64,000 nt of DNA from Streptomyces sulfonofaciens (GTDB lineage Bacteria; Actinomycetota; Actinomycetes; Streptomycetales; Streptomycetaceae): the NCBI RefSeq assembly GCF_014656295.1, contig NZ_BNCD01000015.1, forward strand, positions 62,001 to 126,000, given 5' to 3'. The notes under the pieces are model-generated. The model searched no databases. It was given only the letters and a program-made list of their open reading frames with translations, and was not told the DNA's origin. This document shows, piece by piece, positions 33,015 to 42,123 of the stretch. A program made the position numbers and the translations under genes. The stretch's first letter is position 1. The number at the start of each line of letters is the position of its first letter.

Positions 33015-33620
33015 TCAGGCCCTGCCGGACGCCGTCCGTCCGGTCTCGGCCGGCGGCCCGGTCAGGAGCGACAGGAAGTCCGTGAACGCGGCGGGCATGT
33101 CCACCGCCGCCGGATCGAGCAGCCACTGGTATCCCAGGCCGTCCATCACCGCCACCAGCAGCGGTACCGCACGCTCCGGCGTCAGCCCGCAGGGCAGCAC
33201 GTCCCCGTACGCGTCGCGCAGCACCCCGGCCATGCTCTGGCGCAACCGCGTGTAGCGCCGGGTGAAGAAGGCGCGCGCCGGGTGCTCCTCGGTGACGCTC
33301 TCGCCGAGCAGCGCGGAGAACGCCTGCACGACGCCCGGGCGCATGGTGTTGTACTCGATCAGCGACACGAGCAGATCGAGCCGCCACCGCCCCTCGGGCA
33401 CCGCGTCCCACTCGTCGCGCTTCTCCAGCATGGCCAGCAGCAGCGCCTCCTTCCTGGGGAAGTAGTGCAGCAGGCCCTGCTGGGTGAGGCCGGCACGCTC
33501 GGCGACGGCGCCCAGCGTCGCGCCCCGGTAGCCGCGCTCGGCGATCACCTCGTAGGCGGCCCGCAGGATCTCCGCACGCCGCCCGTCACCCCTGCCCGGC
33601 CCCTTCGCCCTGTCCACCAT
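33015..33620 (-). CDS. TetR-family regulator near the GH3 gene
   Basis: A 201-residue repressor. The helix-turn-helix is AAYEVIAERGYRGATLGAVA then ERAGLTQQGLLHYFPRKEAL, residues 21-60. The C-terminal domain (YTRLRQSMAGVLRDAYGDVL, GLGYQWLLDP) resembles the BetI/TetR_C_6 group. It starts at ATG 33620; an in-frame ATG at 33743 would add 41 residues of unlikely composition. It is divergent from the beta-glucosidase gene, so control of sugar hydrolysis is the simplest guess. Only a weak GGTA/TACC dyad was seen between them. Confidence 0.87.
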   Translation of the reverse strand: MVDRAKGPGRGDGRRAEILRAAYEVIAERGYRGATLGAVAERAGLTQQGLLHYFPRKEALLLAMLEKRDEWDAVPEGRWRLDLLVSLIEYNTMRPGVVQAFSALLGESVTEEHPARAFFTRRYTRLRQSMAGVLRDAYGDVLPCGLTPERAVPLLVAVMDGLGYQWLLDPAAVDMPAAFTDFLSLLTGPPAETGRTASGRA

Positions 33621-33868
33621 GCTCCGATGCCCGCCTCTCCCGTGCTGTCCCGGTCCCTCCCCTCCTCCACCCACTCGCGGCGGTGGCCGCCCGCCCTGCC
33701 GCCCCCCGGCGTCCGACTGCCGACCGTACGGGCACATGGTCACATCAAGGTAACGAAACCTACCGATCTACAGATGCCGCATGCAGGATGGACCGCCACA
33801 CCGACAGTGCCTGACGCGGATGCCGGCGTACGCACGTCAGGGGGAGCGATCGAGTAGGAGGCACCGCC

Positions 33869-36484
33869 ATGGCCCAGACAGCGGCCGACCAGGCGCGCGA
33901 GGCGGTCGTCGAAGCCGCGCTCGGCGGGCTCGATCTGGACGGCAAGACCCGGATGCTCGCGGGACAGGACATGTGGTCGATGCCCGCGCTCCCCGAGATC
34001 GGCCTCGGCTCGATGGTGCTGTCCGACGGCCCGATCGGTGTCCGCGGCGTGCGTCTGACCGCGGACGACCCGTCGGTCGCGCTGCCCTCGCCCACCGCAC
34101 TCGCCGCCTCCTGGGACCAGGACCTGGCCCGCCGCGTCGGCAGGCTGCTCGCCCAGGAGGCCCGCCGCAAGGGCGTGCACCTCCTGCTCGCCCCCACGCT
34201 CAACCTTCAGCGCACACCGCTCGGCGGCCGGCACTTCGAGGCGTACAGCGAGGACCCGTACCTCACCGGTGTGATCGGCACCGGCTATGTGCAGGGCGTG
34301 CAGTCCGGCGGCGTGGGCGCCGTCGTCAAGCACTTCGTCGCCAACGACGCCGAGACCGACCGCTTCACGGTCAACGGCGTCCTGTCCGACCGCACCCTGC
34401 GCGAGGTCTACCTGGCCCCGTTCGAGGCCGTGGTCGCCTCCGCGCGCCCCTGGGGCCTGATGACCGCCTACAACGCGGTCAACGGCACCACGATGAGCGA
34501 GCACCGCGAGCTGGTGGAGGGCGTGCTGCGCGGCGAGTGGGGCTTCGACGGCGTCAACGTCTCCGACTGGGCGGCCGCCCGTTCCACCGCCGGCGCCCTC
34601 GCGGGCGGGCTCGACGTCACTATGCCCGGTCCCGAGACGGTCTACGGCGCGGCGCTGGCCGCCGCGGTGCGCTCCGGCGAGGTCGAGGAGGCCGCCGTCG
34701 ACCGGGCGGTGCGCCGCGTGCTGCGGCTGGCCGCCAGGGTCGGGGTGCTGGCCGGCGCCGTGCCGGCCGTGCCGGCCGGGGACCTGCCGCCCGATGTCGA
34801 CGGCAGGGCGCTGGCCCGCGAGGCCGCGCGCCGCGGTTTCGTCCTGCTGCGCAACGCCTTACTGCCCGGCCCCTGCGTGCCCGGCGCCCTCGCGCCAGGC
34901 GAGGGCAGCGAACCGGGTGCCGCCCGGCGGGCGCTGCCGCTGGATCCGGCCCGGCTGCGCAGGGTCGCTCTGATCGGCGCCGCCGCACGCGACCCCAGGG
35001 CGCAGGGCGGCGGCTCGGCCACCGTCTTCCCCGACCACGTCGTCTCCCCGCTGGACGGCTTCACCGCGGCCCTGCCCGACGGCGCGGTGAGCTGGTCCCT
35101 GGGCGTCGACCTCGCCGAGGAACTGTCCACCGCCGACCAGGGCTTCGAACTGCGCGCCGTCTGCCGCAACGCGCGGGGCACCGTGCTCGGCGGATGCCCG
35201 CTGCCCACCGGGAAGCTCCAGTGGATCGGCGACAGCCTGCCCGACGGCGTCACCTCCGAGGCCCTGCACAGCATCGAGATCACCGGCACCTTCACCCCGC
35301 GCGAGAGCGGCGACCACCTGCTCGGCACCCGCGGCGTCGGCGCGTTCAGACTCAGAGTCGGGGACCGGGTGGTGTACGAAGGCGTCCAGCGGTCCGACGG
35401 TTCCCCGGACGACCACTCGATGTTCGGGGTGCCCCTGGGGGACGCCCGTGTCTCCCTCACCATGGTGTACGAGAGCGCCGAGGAGTCGAGCGCGCCCTCG
35501 GACCCGTTCGAGTCGCTCTTCGGGGCCCCGGTGGAACGCGCGAGCGTCCCCCTCACCGCGGGCGAGCCCGTCGAGATCTCACTGCTGAACACGCTCGACA
35601 AGGGCTACGTGCCGCCGCTGCCCGGGGTGACCTTCTCACTGCTGCACCGTCCGCCGCGGCGCCCCGCCGACGAGCTGATCGCCGAGGCCACCGAGGCGGC
35701 CGCGGCCGCCGATGCCGCCGTGGTGGTGGTGGCCACCACGGAACGTGTCGAGTCGGAGGGCTTCGACCGGGTCGACCTCGCCCTCCCCGGCCGCCAGGAC
35801 GACCTTGTCCGCGCGGTCGCCGCCGCCAACCCGCACACCGTCGTGGTGGTCAACGCCGGCTCCCCCGTGGAGCTGCCGTGGCGCGAGGAGGTCGCCGCGG
35901 TGCTGCTGAGCTGGTTCCCCGGCCAGGAGGGCGGCGCGGCCCTCGCCGATGTACTGCTCGGCGCCGCGGAGCCGGGCGGCCGGCTGCCCACCACCTGGGG
36001 CGCGCTCCGGGACGCCCCGGTGACCGAGGTGACCCCGGTCGACGGCGACCTGCGCTACCGGGAGGGCGTCTTCGTCGGCTACCGCGCCTGGCAGCGGGCG
36101 GGCCGTGCACCGGTCTACCCCTTCGGGCACGGCCTCGGCTACACGGACTGGACCTACGAGTCGATCGCCGTCACCGACACCACGGCCACCGTCCGGCTGC
36201 GCAATACCGGCCAGCGTCCGGGGCGCGAGGTCGTGCAGGTCTACGTGGGACCGGTCGACCGGGGCGAGGGCGAGGCGGAGCGTCCCGCCCGGGTGCTGGC
36301 CGGCTTCGCCGGGGTCGAGGCCGCCCCCGGCCGCAGCGTCGAGGTGGCCGTCGAACTGCACCCCCGCGCCTTCGAGACCTGGGACGAGCCGAGCGGCGGC
36401 TGGGCCGCGATGAAGGGCGCGTACACCGTCCAGGCGGGCCGTTCCGTCGCCGACCTCAGGGTCACCACCGTCCTGGAACTCTGA
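33869..36484 (+). CDS. GH3 beta-glucosidase with PA14 insert
   Basis: An 871-residue glycoside hydrolase family 3 enzyme. The barrel has LSDGPIGVRG, KHFVANDAETDR (substrate-binding KH) and GVNVSDWAA with nucleophile Asp 233. A PA14-type domain is inserted in the second half (about 450-590: HSIEITGTFTPRESGDHLLG, RLRVGDRVVYEG). The alpha/beta sandwich follows (VVVVATTERVESEGFDR, FPGQEGGAALADVLLG), then a Fn3-like C-terminus (VPVYPFGHGLGYT-like segment, LRNTGQRPGREVVQVY). No signal peptide is visible, so it is probably cytoplasmic and acts on imported glycosides. ATG 33869 has AGGAGG upstream. Linkage specificity is unknown. Confidence 0.93.
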   Translation: MAQTAADQAREAVVEAALGGLDLDGKTRMLAGQDMWSMPALPEIGLGSMVLSDGPIGVRGVRLTADDPSVALPSPTALAASWDQDLARRVGRLLAQEARRKGVHLLLAPTLNLQRTPLGGRHFEAYSEDPYLTGVIGTGYVQGVQSGGVGAVVKHFVANDAETDRFTVNGVLSDRTLREVYLAPFEAVVASARPWGLMTAYNAVNGTTMSEHRELVEGVLRGEWGFDGVNVSDWAAARSTAGALAGGLDVTMPGPETVYGAALAAAVRSGEVEEAAVDRAVRRVLRLAARVGVLAGAVPAVPAGDLPPDVDGRALAREAARRGFVLLRNALLPGPCVPGALAPGEGSEPGAARRALPLDPARLRRVALIGAAARDPRAQGGGSATVFPDHVVSPLDGFTAALPDGAVSWSLGVDLAEELSTADQGFELRAVCRNARGTVLGGCPLPTGKLQWIGDSLPDGVTSEALHSIEITGTFTPRESGDHLLGTRGVGAFRLRVGDRVVYEGVQRSDGSPDDHSMFGVPLGDARVSLTMVYESAEESSAPSDPFESLFGAPVERASVPLTAGEPVEISLLNTLDKGYVPPLPGVTFSLLHRPPRRPADELIAEATEAAAAADAAVVVVATTERVESEGFDRVDLALPGRQDDLVRAVAAANPHTVVVVNAGSPVELPWREEVAAVLLSWFPGQEGGAALADVLLGAAEPGGRLPTTWGALRDAPVTEVTPVDGDLRYREGVFVGYRAWQRAGRAPVYPFGHGLGYTDWTYESIAVTDTTATVRLRNTGQRPGREVVQVYVGPVDRGEGEAERPARVLAGFAGVEAAPGRSVEVAVELHPRAFETWDEPSGGWAAMKGAYTVQAGRSVADLRVTTVLEL

Positions 36485-36655
36485 GCCGCCACCCGGGGCC
36501 GGGCCCGGGAAGGGCGCCCGAGGCCGTTGCCTGCCCCGCACCCCGCACCCCGCCCCCGCCACCCGGGGTCGGCCCTGCAACCGGCCACCGCAACCGCAAC
36601 CGCAACCGGCCACCGGCGCCCGTCGGGCCGCGCCCGGCGGCCGGGCGGCCCGCGG

Positions 36656-37639
36656 CTAGCGCGCGGAGAACCCGTAGACCGTGCGCGAGGTGAACACCGC
36701 ACCGGGCCGCAGCACCGTGCTCGGGAACTCGGGGCGGTTGGGCGCGTCGGGGAAGTGCTGGGTCTCCAGGGCCGTGCCGGCGCAGGGGCCGTAGGGGCCG
36801 TGGTCGATGTAGTCGCCGGTGTAGAGCTGGAGCCCCGGTTCGGTCGTCGCCACCGTCAGCACCCGTCCGGACGCGGGATCGTACAGCTCCGCCACGGGCT
36901 CGGCGACGCTGGTGACGCCCTTGTCCAGCGCGTAGTTCTGGTCGTGGCCCGGGCCCGTCTTGCGGGGCTCGCGGAAGTCGAAACGGGTGCCGTCGACCGG
37001 GGCCAGCTCGCCCGTGGGGATCTTCCCGGCGGCCAGGGCGGTGATCCGGGACGCGGCGATCCGCAGCTCGTGGCCGGTCGCGGTGCCGGAGTCGGCGCCG
37101 CTCAGGTTCCAGTAGGCGTGGTTGGTCAGGTTGACGACGGTGGGGGCGTCGGTCACCGCCGAGTAGTCGATGGCCAGGGCGCCCGCCTCGTCGAGTGCGT
37201 AGGTCACCGAGACCTCCAGGCGGCCGGGGAAGCCCTCCTCGCCGTGCGGGCTGACCCGGGTCAGACGCACCCCGTGCGGCACCGGGGCGGCGTCCCAGAC
37301 CCGCTTGTCGAAGCCGCCGTCACCGCCGTGCAGGAGGTTCGGGCCCTCGTTCGCGGGCAGGTGGTAGATCCGCTCGTCGAGGGGGAACCGGGCCTGCCCG
37401 ATCCGGTTCGCGAACCGTCCCACCAGCGCGCCGAAGTACGGCGAGGTGTGCTCCAGGTAGCCGTCGAGGTCGTCGAAACCGAGCGCCACCTCGGCGCCGT
37501 GGCCCTCGCGGTCCGGGGTGCGCACCGACTGCACGATGCCGCCGTAGGTGAGGACGCGCACCCGCACCCCGGCCCGCTCAAGGGTCCAGCGGTGCACGGG
37601 CGTGCCGTCGGGCAGCGCGCCGAAAGGTTCAGTACCCAT
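36656..37639 (-). CDS. aldose 1-epimerase
   Basis: A 327-residue mutarotase-family enzyme interconverting alpha and beta sugar anomers. Motifs are YGGIVQSVRTPDREG, GRFANRIGQARF (active-site Asn/Arg), NEGPNLLHGGDGGFDKRVW (catalytic His), VNLTNHAYWNLSG (second His) and QLYTGDYIDHGP. The general base Glu is in LETQHFPDAPNRPEFPS. TAGGGT sits exactly seven bases before ATG 37639, so a leaderless mRNA is likely. It converges on the GH3 gene; the 171 bases between hold GC-rich repeats including CCGCAACCG units. It probably supports sugar use after glycoside hydrolysis. Confidence 0.92.
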   Translation of the reverse strand: MGTEPFGALPDGTPVHRWTLERAGVRVRVLTYGGIVQSVRTPDREGHGAEVALGFDDLDGYLEHTSPYFGALVGRFANRIGQARFPLDERIYHLPANEGPNLLHGGDGGFDKRVWDAAPVPHGVRLTRVSPHGEEGFPGRLEVSVTYALDEAGALAIDYSAVTDAPTVVNLTNHAYWNLSGADSGTATGHELRIAASRITALAAGKIPTGELAPVDGTRFDFREPRKTGPGHDQNYALDKGVTSVAEPVAELYDPASGRVLTVATTEPGLQLYTGDYIDHGPYGPCAGTALETQHFPDAPNRPEFPSTVLRPGAVFTSRTVYGFSAR

Positions 37640-37669
37640 GATCGAGACCCTACGCGGAAACGCCGTGGA

Positions 37670-38572
37670 TCAGGAGACCGCCCCCTTCGCGGTCACACCG
37701 CGGTAGGCGATCTCCGCCAGCCGGCTCTGGCCGTCCCGGCTGGGATGGAACCAGTCCCAGTGGCTCAACTGCGCGGTGGTGAAGCGGTAGTCGAAGACCG
37801 CCCCGCCGTCGTACCGGCACCGCAGGTCTTTGGCGCAGACCTCCTTCAGCGCTTTGTTGTACGCCACCACCCGCGCCTGCACCTTGGCGCGCCGTTTGGT
37901 GGCCCCGGTGTCCACGGCGTCGGCGTCGGCGAGCATCGACGGGCAGATGCCGAGCTTCCAGACCTGCTTGCCCAGCGGGTTGGAGCGGCCCTGGGACCAC
38001 AGCCGCTTCAGGTTGGGCACGCTGGCCACGTAGACCTGCGTCCTGGGCAGCTTGGCGCGCAGCGTCCGCAGGGCCTTCTCGAAGTCCGCGCGGAAGTCGT
38101 CCACCGGCGTCATGGCGGCGGTGGACCTCCGGCAGGCGTCGTTGGCCCCGGCCAGCACCGTCACCAGCTCCGGGCGGCGCGCCGCGGCCCGTCTCATCTG
38201 GCCGGGCAGGTCCGCCATGCGGGCGCCCGACACGGCGTAGTTCCAACTGTGCCCGGCGGCTCCCCGCCTGCCGAGCAGCCGCACCGCGAGGCTGCGCACC
38301 GCCGGGTCGGAGCCGGTCGCCCAGGACACCCGGGGGCAGTCGGCGAGCGCCGAGCACGCGTCGAAGCCACGCGTTATGGAGTCGCCCACCGCCGCCAGCG
38401 ACCCGGGGCTGCGGTCCCAGAGCACGGCGGGCCCGGGCGCCGCGTTGCCGGGCGCCGCGGTACCGCGGGTACCGGTGGCGCCGCCGACCGCGTCGCAGCC
38501 GGTGAGCGTCGTGGCACCCAGCACCGCCGCCACGGCGACGGCGGCGGCCGGGCGGTGGCTACTTCTGCGCAT
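37670..38572 (-). CDS. secreted SGNH/GDSL hydrolase lipoprotein
   Basis: A 300-residue esterase/lipase-like protein. The lipoprotein signal is MRRSSHRPAAAVAVAAVLGA followed by TTLTGC, giving lipid attachment at Cys 26. The catalytic Ser is in AAVGDSITRGFDACSALADC (block I), an Asn-containing VLAGANDACRR corresponds to block III, and Asp/His are in HWDWFHPSRDGQSRLAE. Several Cys (about five) suggest disulphides outside the cell. ATG 38572 has AGGAGGACG upstream. It follows the epimerase-side genes by 30 bases but reads in the same direction, so weak cotranscription with the epimerase gene is possible. Substrate unknown. Confidence 0.88.
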   Translation of the reverse strand: MRRSSHRPAAAVAVAAVLGATTLTGCDAVGGATGTRGTAAPGNAAPGPAVLWDRSPGSLAAVGDSITRGFDACSALADCPRVSWATGSDPAVRSLAVRLLGRRGAAGHSWNYAVSGARMADLPGQMRRAAARRPELVTVLAGANDACRRSTAAMTPVDDFRADFEKALRTLRAKLPRTQVYVASVPNLKRLWSQGRSNPLGKQVWKLGICPSMLADADAVDTGATKRRAKVQARVVAYNKALKEVCAKDLRCRYDGGAVFDYRFTTAQLSHWDWFHPSRDGQSRLAEIAYRGVTAKGAVS

Positions 38573-38943
38573 CCCCGTGACGTCCTCCTGTGTGGTGTGG
38601 CCGGCCCGTCCGCCGGACCTGCGGCGCGCCGCGCGCCGCGCCGCGCGGGCGGTACGCGTCGGCCGGACGGCGGTCGTGCCGGCCGGCCGTGGCCCGTTCC
38701 TCATCGCGGCGAGTGGGCCGCGGATCCGTCTTCGTCCTGTCATGGTCGCCCACGAGTCCCTTCCGGGCGTCACCCTTCAGGGCCCGGGACCTCTTTCGGG
38801 TGTCGCGAAGGACCCACTGTGTTCCCTGTCGTCCGCTCTGTGTGGGCATGGCGTCCCTGTGAGTGAAAGGTCCGTGTCTCCGCGCCGCGGGACGGACGGT
38901 ACGTCACACTCCCTGCCCCGCCGCACGGTAGCCTCGGCCCCGT

Positions 38944-38960
38944 TGGTGACCGGGTCACCA
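38944..38960. promoter_or_regulatory. 17-base palindrome in a 548-base intergenic region
   Basis: TGGTGACCGGGTCACCA has perfect 8-base arms around one G. It lies between the SGNH lipoprotein start (38572) and the DUF3145 start (39121). The rest of the 548 bases shows no gene. An AT-richer patch (TAAATTACATCACGTCACAT near 39018-39040) may be promoter DNA for DUF3145. The palindrome probably binds a dimeric regulator. Confidence 0.45.
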
Positions 38961-39120
38961 TGGAGCGACGGCGACAGGCCGCCGGCCGGCCCCGTGGCAA
39001 TCCGCTGTTACGGTTCCGCTAAATTACATCACGTCACATCTGTCCCTTTTGAGGAAAATTGCTCGGCACGGGCGCGAGGCCGTCGGCGCAGGCGCACTCG
39101 TTCCCACACTGGAGGTCCCG

Positions 39121-39615
39121 GTGACGACTCGTGGAGTTCTGTACGTGCACTCGGCACCGCGCGCGCTGTGCCCGCACGTCGAATGGGCGATCGCGGGCGT
39201 GCTCGGTACGCGCGTCAACCTCGACTGGATCAGGCAGCCCGCCGCTCCCGGCACCTGGAGATCGGAGTTCTCCTGGCAGGGCGAGGTGGGCACGGCCTCC
39301 AAGCTGGCCTCCGCGCTGCGCGGCTGGCAGCTTCTGCGTTTCGAGGCGACGGCCGAGCCCTGCCCCACGGCCGAGGGCGAGCGCTACTCCGCCACACCCG
39401 ACCTGGGCATCTTCCACGCCGTCACCGGCATCCACGGCGACATCCTGGTCCCCGAGGACCGGCTGCGCGCCGCGCTGGCCCGCGCCCAGCGCGAGGGGGC
39501 GGACCTCCAGGCGGAGATCGCCCGGCTGCTGGGCAAGCCGTGGGACGACGAACTGGAGCCGTTCCGCTACGCGGGCGAGGGTGCTCCGGTGCGATGGCTC
39601 CACCAGGTGGTGTGA
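39121..39615 (+). CDS. DUF3145 protein
   Basis: A 164-residue actinobacterial protein of unknown function. It opens MTTRGVLYVHSAPRALCPHV, then EWAIAGVLGTRVNLDWIRQP and SEFSWQGEVGTASKLASALR, the typical DUF3145 beginning. There is a single Cys early on, and no signal or membrane segment. The start is GTG 39121 with TGGAGGT upstream, rather than the ATG at 39049. In streptomycetes this gene conventionally lies near the fab cluster, as here. It is followed by about 130 bases of GGTGnGnGAnCCCCCGG-like imperfect repeats (39600-39745). Confidence 0.88.
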   Translation: MTTRGVLYVHSAPRALCPHVEWAIAGVLGTRVNLDWIRQPAAPGTWRSEFSWQGEVGTASKLASALRGWQLLRFEATAEPCPTAEGERYSATPDLGIFHAVTGIHGDILVPEDRLRAALARAQREGADLQAEIARLLGKPWDDELEPFRYAGEGAPVRWLHQVV

Positions 39616-39885
39616 GAGCCCCCGGATGGTGTGGGACCCCCGGACGGGGTGAGAGCCCCGGGCTGTGCGGGATCCCCCGTATGGAGTGGGAACCACCAGG
39701 TGGTGCGGGACGCACCCCCGGGTGCGTGATCCACCGGAGGGTGCGGGAGGGCACCGAGGCGGCCGATGCCGGAGGTGCGCGGCCGGAAGTGGACGCGCAC
39801 GCGGCGGTGGCGGGAGCCCGCAAGCGGCAGGGCCGGGCGTGCCGGCGCGCCCGCGCCGGACCGGTCGGCGCCCGGGAGCGGCGCC

Positions 39886-40311
39886 TCAGCTACCGCCGCC
39901 GCCGTACAGGCGCGCGACGGGCAGCCGCACCACGAGCCGGCGGTCGGCGACCATGGCCCTGCGGTAGTCCTCCCAGTCCGGGTGCTCGCCGGCCAGGGCC
40001 CGGTAGACCTCGATCAGCTCCGCCACCGTGGCGTCCCGCGGATCGGCGGCGGCGGCCGTCAGCTCGGCCATCCCCTCGGCCACCGCGTACGTCCTGAAAT
40101 CGGGCGTGGTGACGTGCAGGCTCGCACGCGGGTCACGGCGCAGGTTGGCCGTCTTCGCACGGCCCGCGGTGACCGACATCCGGACCAGCCGGGCATCCGG
40201 GTCGTAGGTGTAGACGACGTTGGACAGTTGAGGGCGGCCATCGGACTTGATGGTCGTCAGCACGCCCTGCCGCGAGCGGGCGAGCAGTGCTTCCAGGGCT
40301 TCGGTGCTCAG
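39886..40311 (-). CDS. PPOX-class F420-dependent oxidoreductase, probable CTG start
   Basis: A 141-residue split-barrel flavin/F420 protein. LTTIKSDGRPQLSNVVYTYD is the hallmark strand pair, followed by VRMSVTAGRAKTANLRRDPR and ASLHVTTPDFRTYAVAEGMA. Homologues I recall begin MSTEALEALLARSRQG. Here that segment is present but its first codon is CTG at 40311, with AGGAAGG eight bases upstream. No ATG or GTG is available except a GTG at 40263 that would remove 16 residues of conserved sequence. F420 or FMN/heme binding cannot be told apart. It lies 98 bases after fabF in the same direction. Confidence 0.82.
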   Translation of the reverse strand: MSTEALEALLARSRQGVLTTIKSDGRPQLSNVVYTYDPDARLVRMSVTAGRAKTANLRRDPRASLHVTTPDFRTYAVAEGMAELTAAAADPRDATVAELIEVYRALAGEHPDWEDYRRAMVADRRLVVRLPVARLYGGGGS

Positions 40312-40409
40312 GGGGTGCGCCTTCCTCTCGGACCCGGGGCCGGGGTTCGTGGCCCCGGCCGGCGGGAGCGCCCGGACGGCGGACCACCCGGCCGCTACAG
40401 CCCCCCAGA

Positions 40410-41678
40410 CTAACCGTCGAGCCGGAACGCGAGCACCACGTTGTGGCCGCCGAAGCCGAACGAGTCGTTGATGGCGGTGATGGGCCCCTGCGGCAGCGGG
40501 CGCGGCTTGTCGCGGATGATGTCCGCGACGCCCGCCTCCGGGTCGAGCGTGGTGATGTTGATGGTGGGCGGGGCCAGACGGTTCTTCAGCGCGAGGATCG
40601 TCGCCACCGACTCGATGCCACCCGCTCCGCCCAGCAGATGGCCGGTCATCGACTTGGTGCTGGCCACCGCGATGTGGTCGGTCTCGTCGCCGAAGACCTT
40701 CCGCAGCGCCTTCAGTTCCGCGATGTCACCGGCCGGCGTCGAGGTGGCGTGGGCGTTGGCATGGACGATCTCGGACGGCCGCACGTCGGTGTTCTGCAGG
40801 AGGTTCTGGAGGGCGTGCGCGATGCCGTTGCCCTCGGGCTCGGGCTGCACGATGTCGTGGCCGTCGGCGGAGATGCCCTGTCCGACCGCCTCCGCGTAGA
40901 TCGCGGCGCCGCGCGCCCTGGCGTGCTCCTGGGACTCCAGCACCACCACGCCCGCGCCCTCGCCGAGCACGAAGCCGTTGCGGTCGACGTCGAAGGGCCG
41001 CGAGGCGCCCTGCGGGTCGTCGTTGTTCTTGGACATCGCCATCATGTTGCCGAACGCGGCGATCGGCAGCGGGTGGATGGCGGCCTCGGTGCCGCCCGCC
41101 ACGACCACGTCGGCGCGGCCGGTGCGGATCATCTCGATGCCGTAGCCGATGGCCTCGGCGCCGGACGCGCAGGCGGACACCGGGGTGTGCACACCGGCCC
41201 GGGCGTTCACGTAGAGGCCGACGTTGGCGGACGGGCCGTTGGGCATCAGCATCGGCACGGTGTGCGGGGAGACCCGGCGTACGCCCTTGTCCCTGAGCAC
41301 GTCGTACTGGTCGAGCAGGGTGGTCACACCGCCGATGCCGGAGGCGATGACCGCGCCGAGCCGGTCCGGGTCGACGGAGCCGTCCTCGCCCGCCTTGGCG
41401 GTGAAGCCGGCGTCCTTCCAGGCCTCCTGGGTGGCGATCAGCGCGAACTGCGCCGAGCGGTCGAGCCGGCGGGCCTGGGGCCGAGGAATGATCTTCCCCG
41501 GCTCCACGGCGATCTGCGCGGCGATCCGGACCGGCATCTCGGCCGCCCAGTCCTGTTCGAGGGGGCCGACGCCGGACCGGCCGGCGATGAGGCCCTCCCA
41601 GGTGGAAGCCACGTCGCCACCCAGCGGTGTGGTTGCGCCGATACCGGTGACGACCACGGTGCGATTGGTCGAGCTCAC
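40410..41678 (-). CDS. fabF: 3-oxoacyl-ACP synthase II
   Basis: A 422-residue condensing enzyme elongating fatty acyl-ACP with malonyl-ACP. Nucleophile Cys 170 is in TPVSACASGAEAIG. The two His are in HANAHATSTPAGD and KSMTGHLLGGAGG. The N-terminus VVVTGIGATTPLGGD and C-terminus NDSFGFGGHNVVLAF are FabF-typical. Start is GTG 41678 with GGAGAAAG upstream. It is last in the fabD-fabH-acpP-fabF block, 79 bases after acpP. It is probably essential for fatty acid synthesis. Confidence 0.96.
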   Translation of the reverse strand: MSSTNRTVVVTGIGATTPLGGDVASTWEGLIAGRSGVGPLEQDWAAEMPVRIAAQIAVEPGKIIPRPQARRLDRSAQFALIATQEAWKDAGFTAKAGEDGSVDPDRLGAVIASGIGGVTTLLDQYDVLRDKGVRRVSPHTVPMLMPNGPSANVGLYVNARAGVHTPVSACASGAEAIGYGIEMIRTGRADVVVAGGTEAAIHPLPIAAFGNMMAMSKNNDDPQGASRPFDVDRNGFVLGEGAGVVVLESQEHARARGAAIYAEAVGQGISADGHDIVQPEPEGNGIAHALQNLLQNTDVRPSEIVHANAHATSTPAGDIAELKALRKVFGDETDHIAVASTKSMTGHLLGGAGGIESVATILALKNRLAPPTINITTLDPEAGVADIIRDKPRPLPQGPITAINDSFGFGGHNVVLAFRLDG

Positions 41679-41757
41679 AGGAATTCTTTCTCCACGGTTA
41701 CGAGGGATTCAGCGGCGCCACCGCCGGGTGGCGGCAGGCACAAGCCTCAGGTCCGGG

Positions 41758-42006
41758 TCAGGACTGGTGCTTGAGGATGTAGTCGGTCGCGTCGCCGACG
41801 GTCTTGAGGTTCTTCACGTCGTCGTCCGGGATCTTGACGTCGAAGCGCTCCTCGGCGGCGACGACGACCTCGACCATGGACAGCGAGTCGACGTCCAGGT
41901 CATCGGTGAAGGACTTGTCCATCTGGACGTCCTCGACCGGGATGCCGGCGATCTCGTTCACGATCTCCGCGAGACCGGCGACGATCTCTTCCTGAGTGGC
42001 GGCCAT
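41758..42006 (-). CDS. acpP: acyl carrier protein
   Basis: An 82-residue acidic carrier with Ser 41 in DDLDVDSLSMVEVVVAAEER, the site of 4'-phosphopantetheine attachment. It is predicted to be a four-helix fold of standard length. It starts at ATG 42006, 117 bases after fabH. It carries acyl intermediates for FabD, FabH and FabF encoded alongside. Confidence 0.97.
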   Translation of the reverse strand: MAATQEEIVAGLAEIVNEIAGIPVEDVQMDKSFTDDLDVDSLSMVEVVVAAEERFDVKIPDDDVKNLKTVGDATDYILKHQS

Positions 42007-42123
42007 GTTGGCGCTCCTTCGATGTGTATCCATAAAGGGGGTGGCGGCTCTCCGGACGGAGCTGGCTCCGCACGGAGGTCGTGCACCTTCCGCGACTGAC
42101 GCCACGGAAGATCCACAAGGTGC

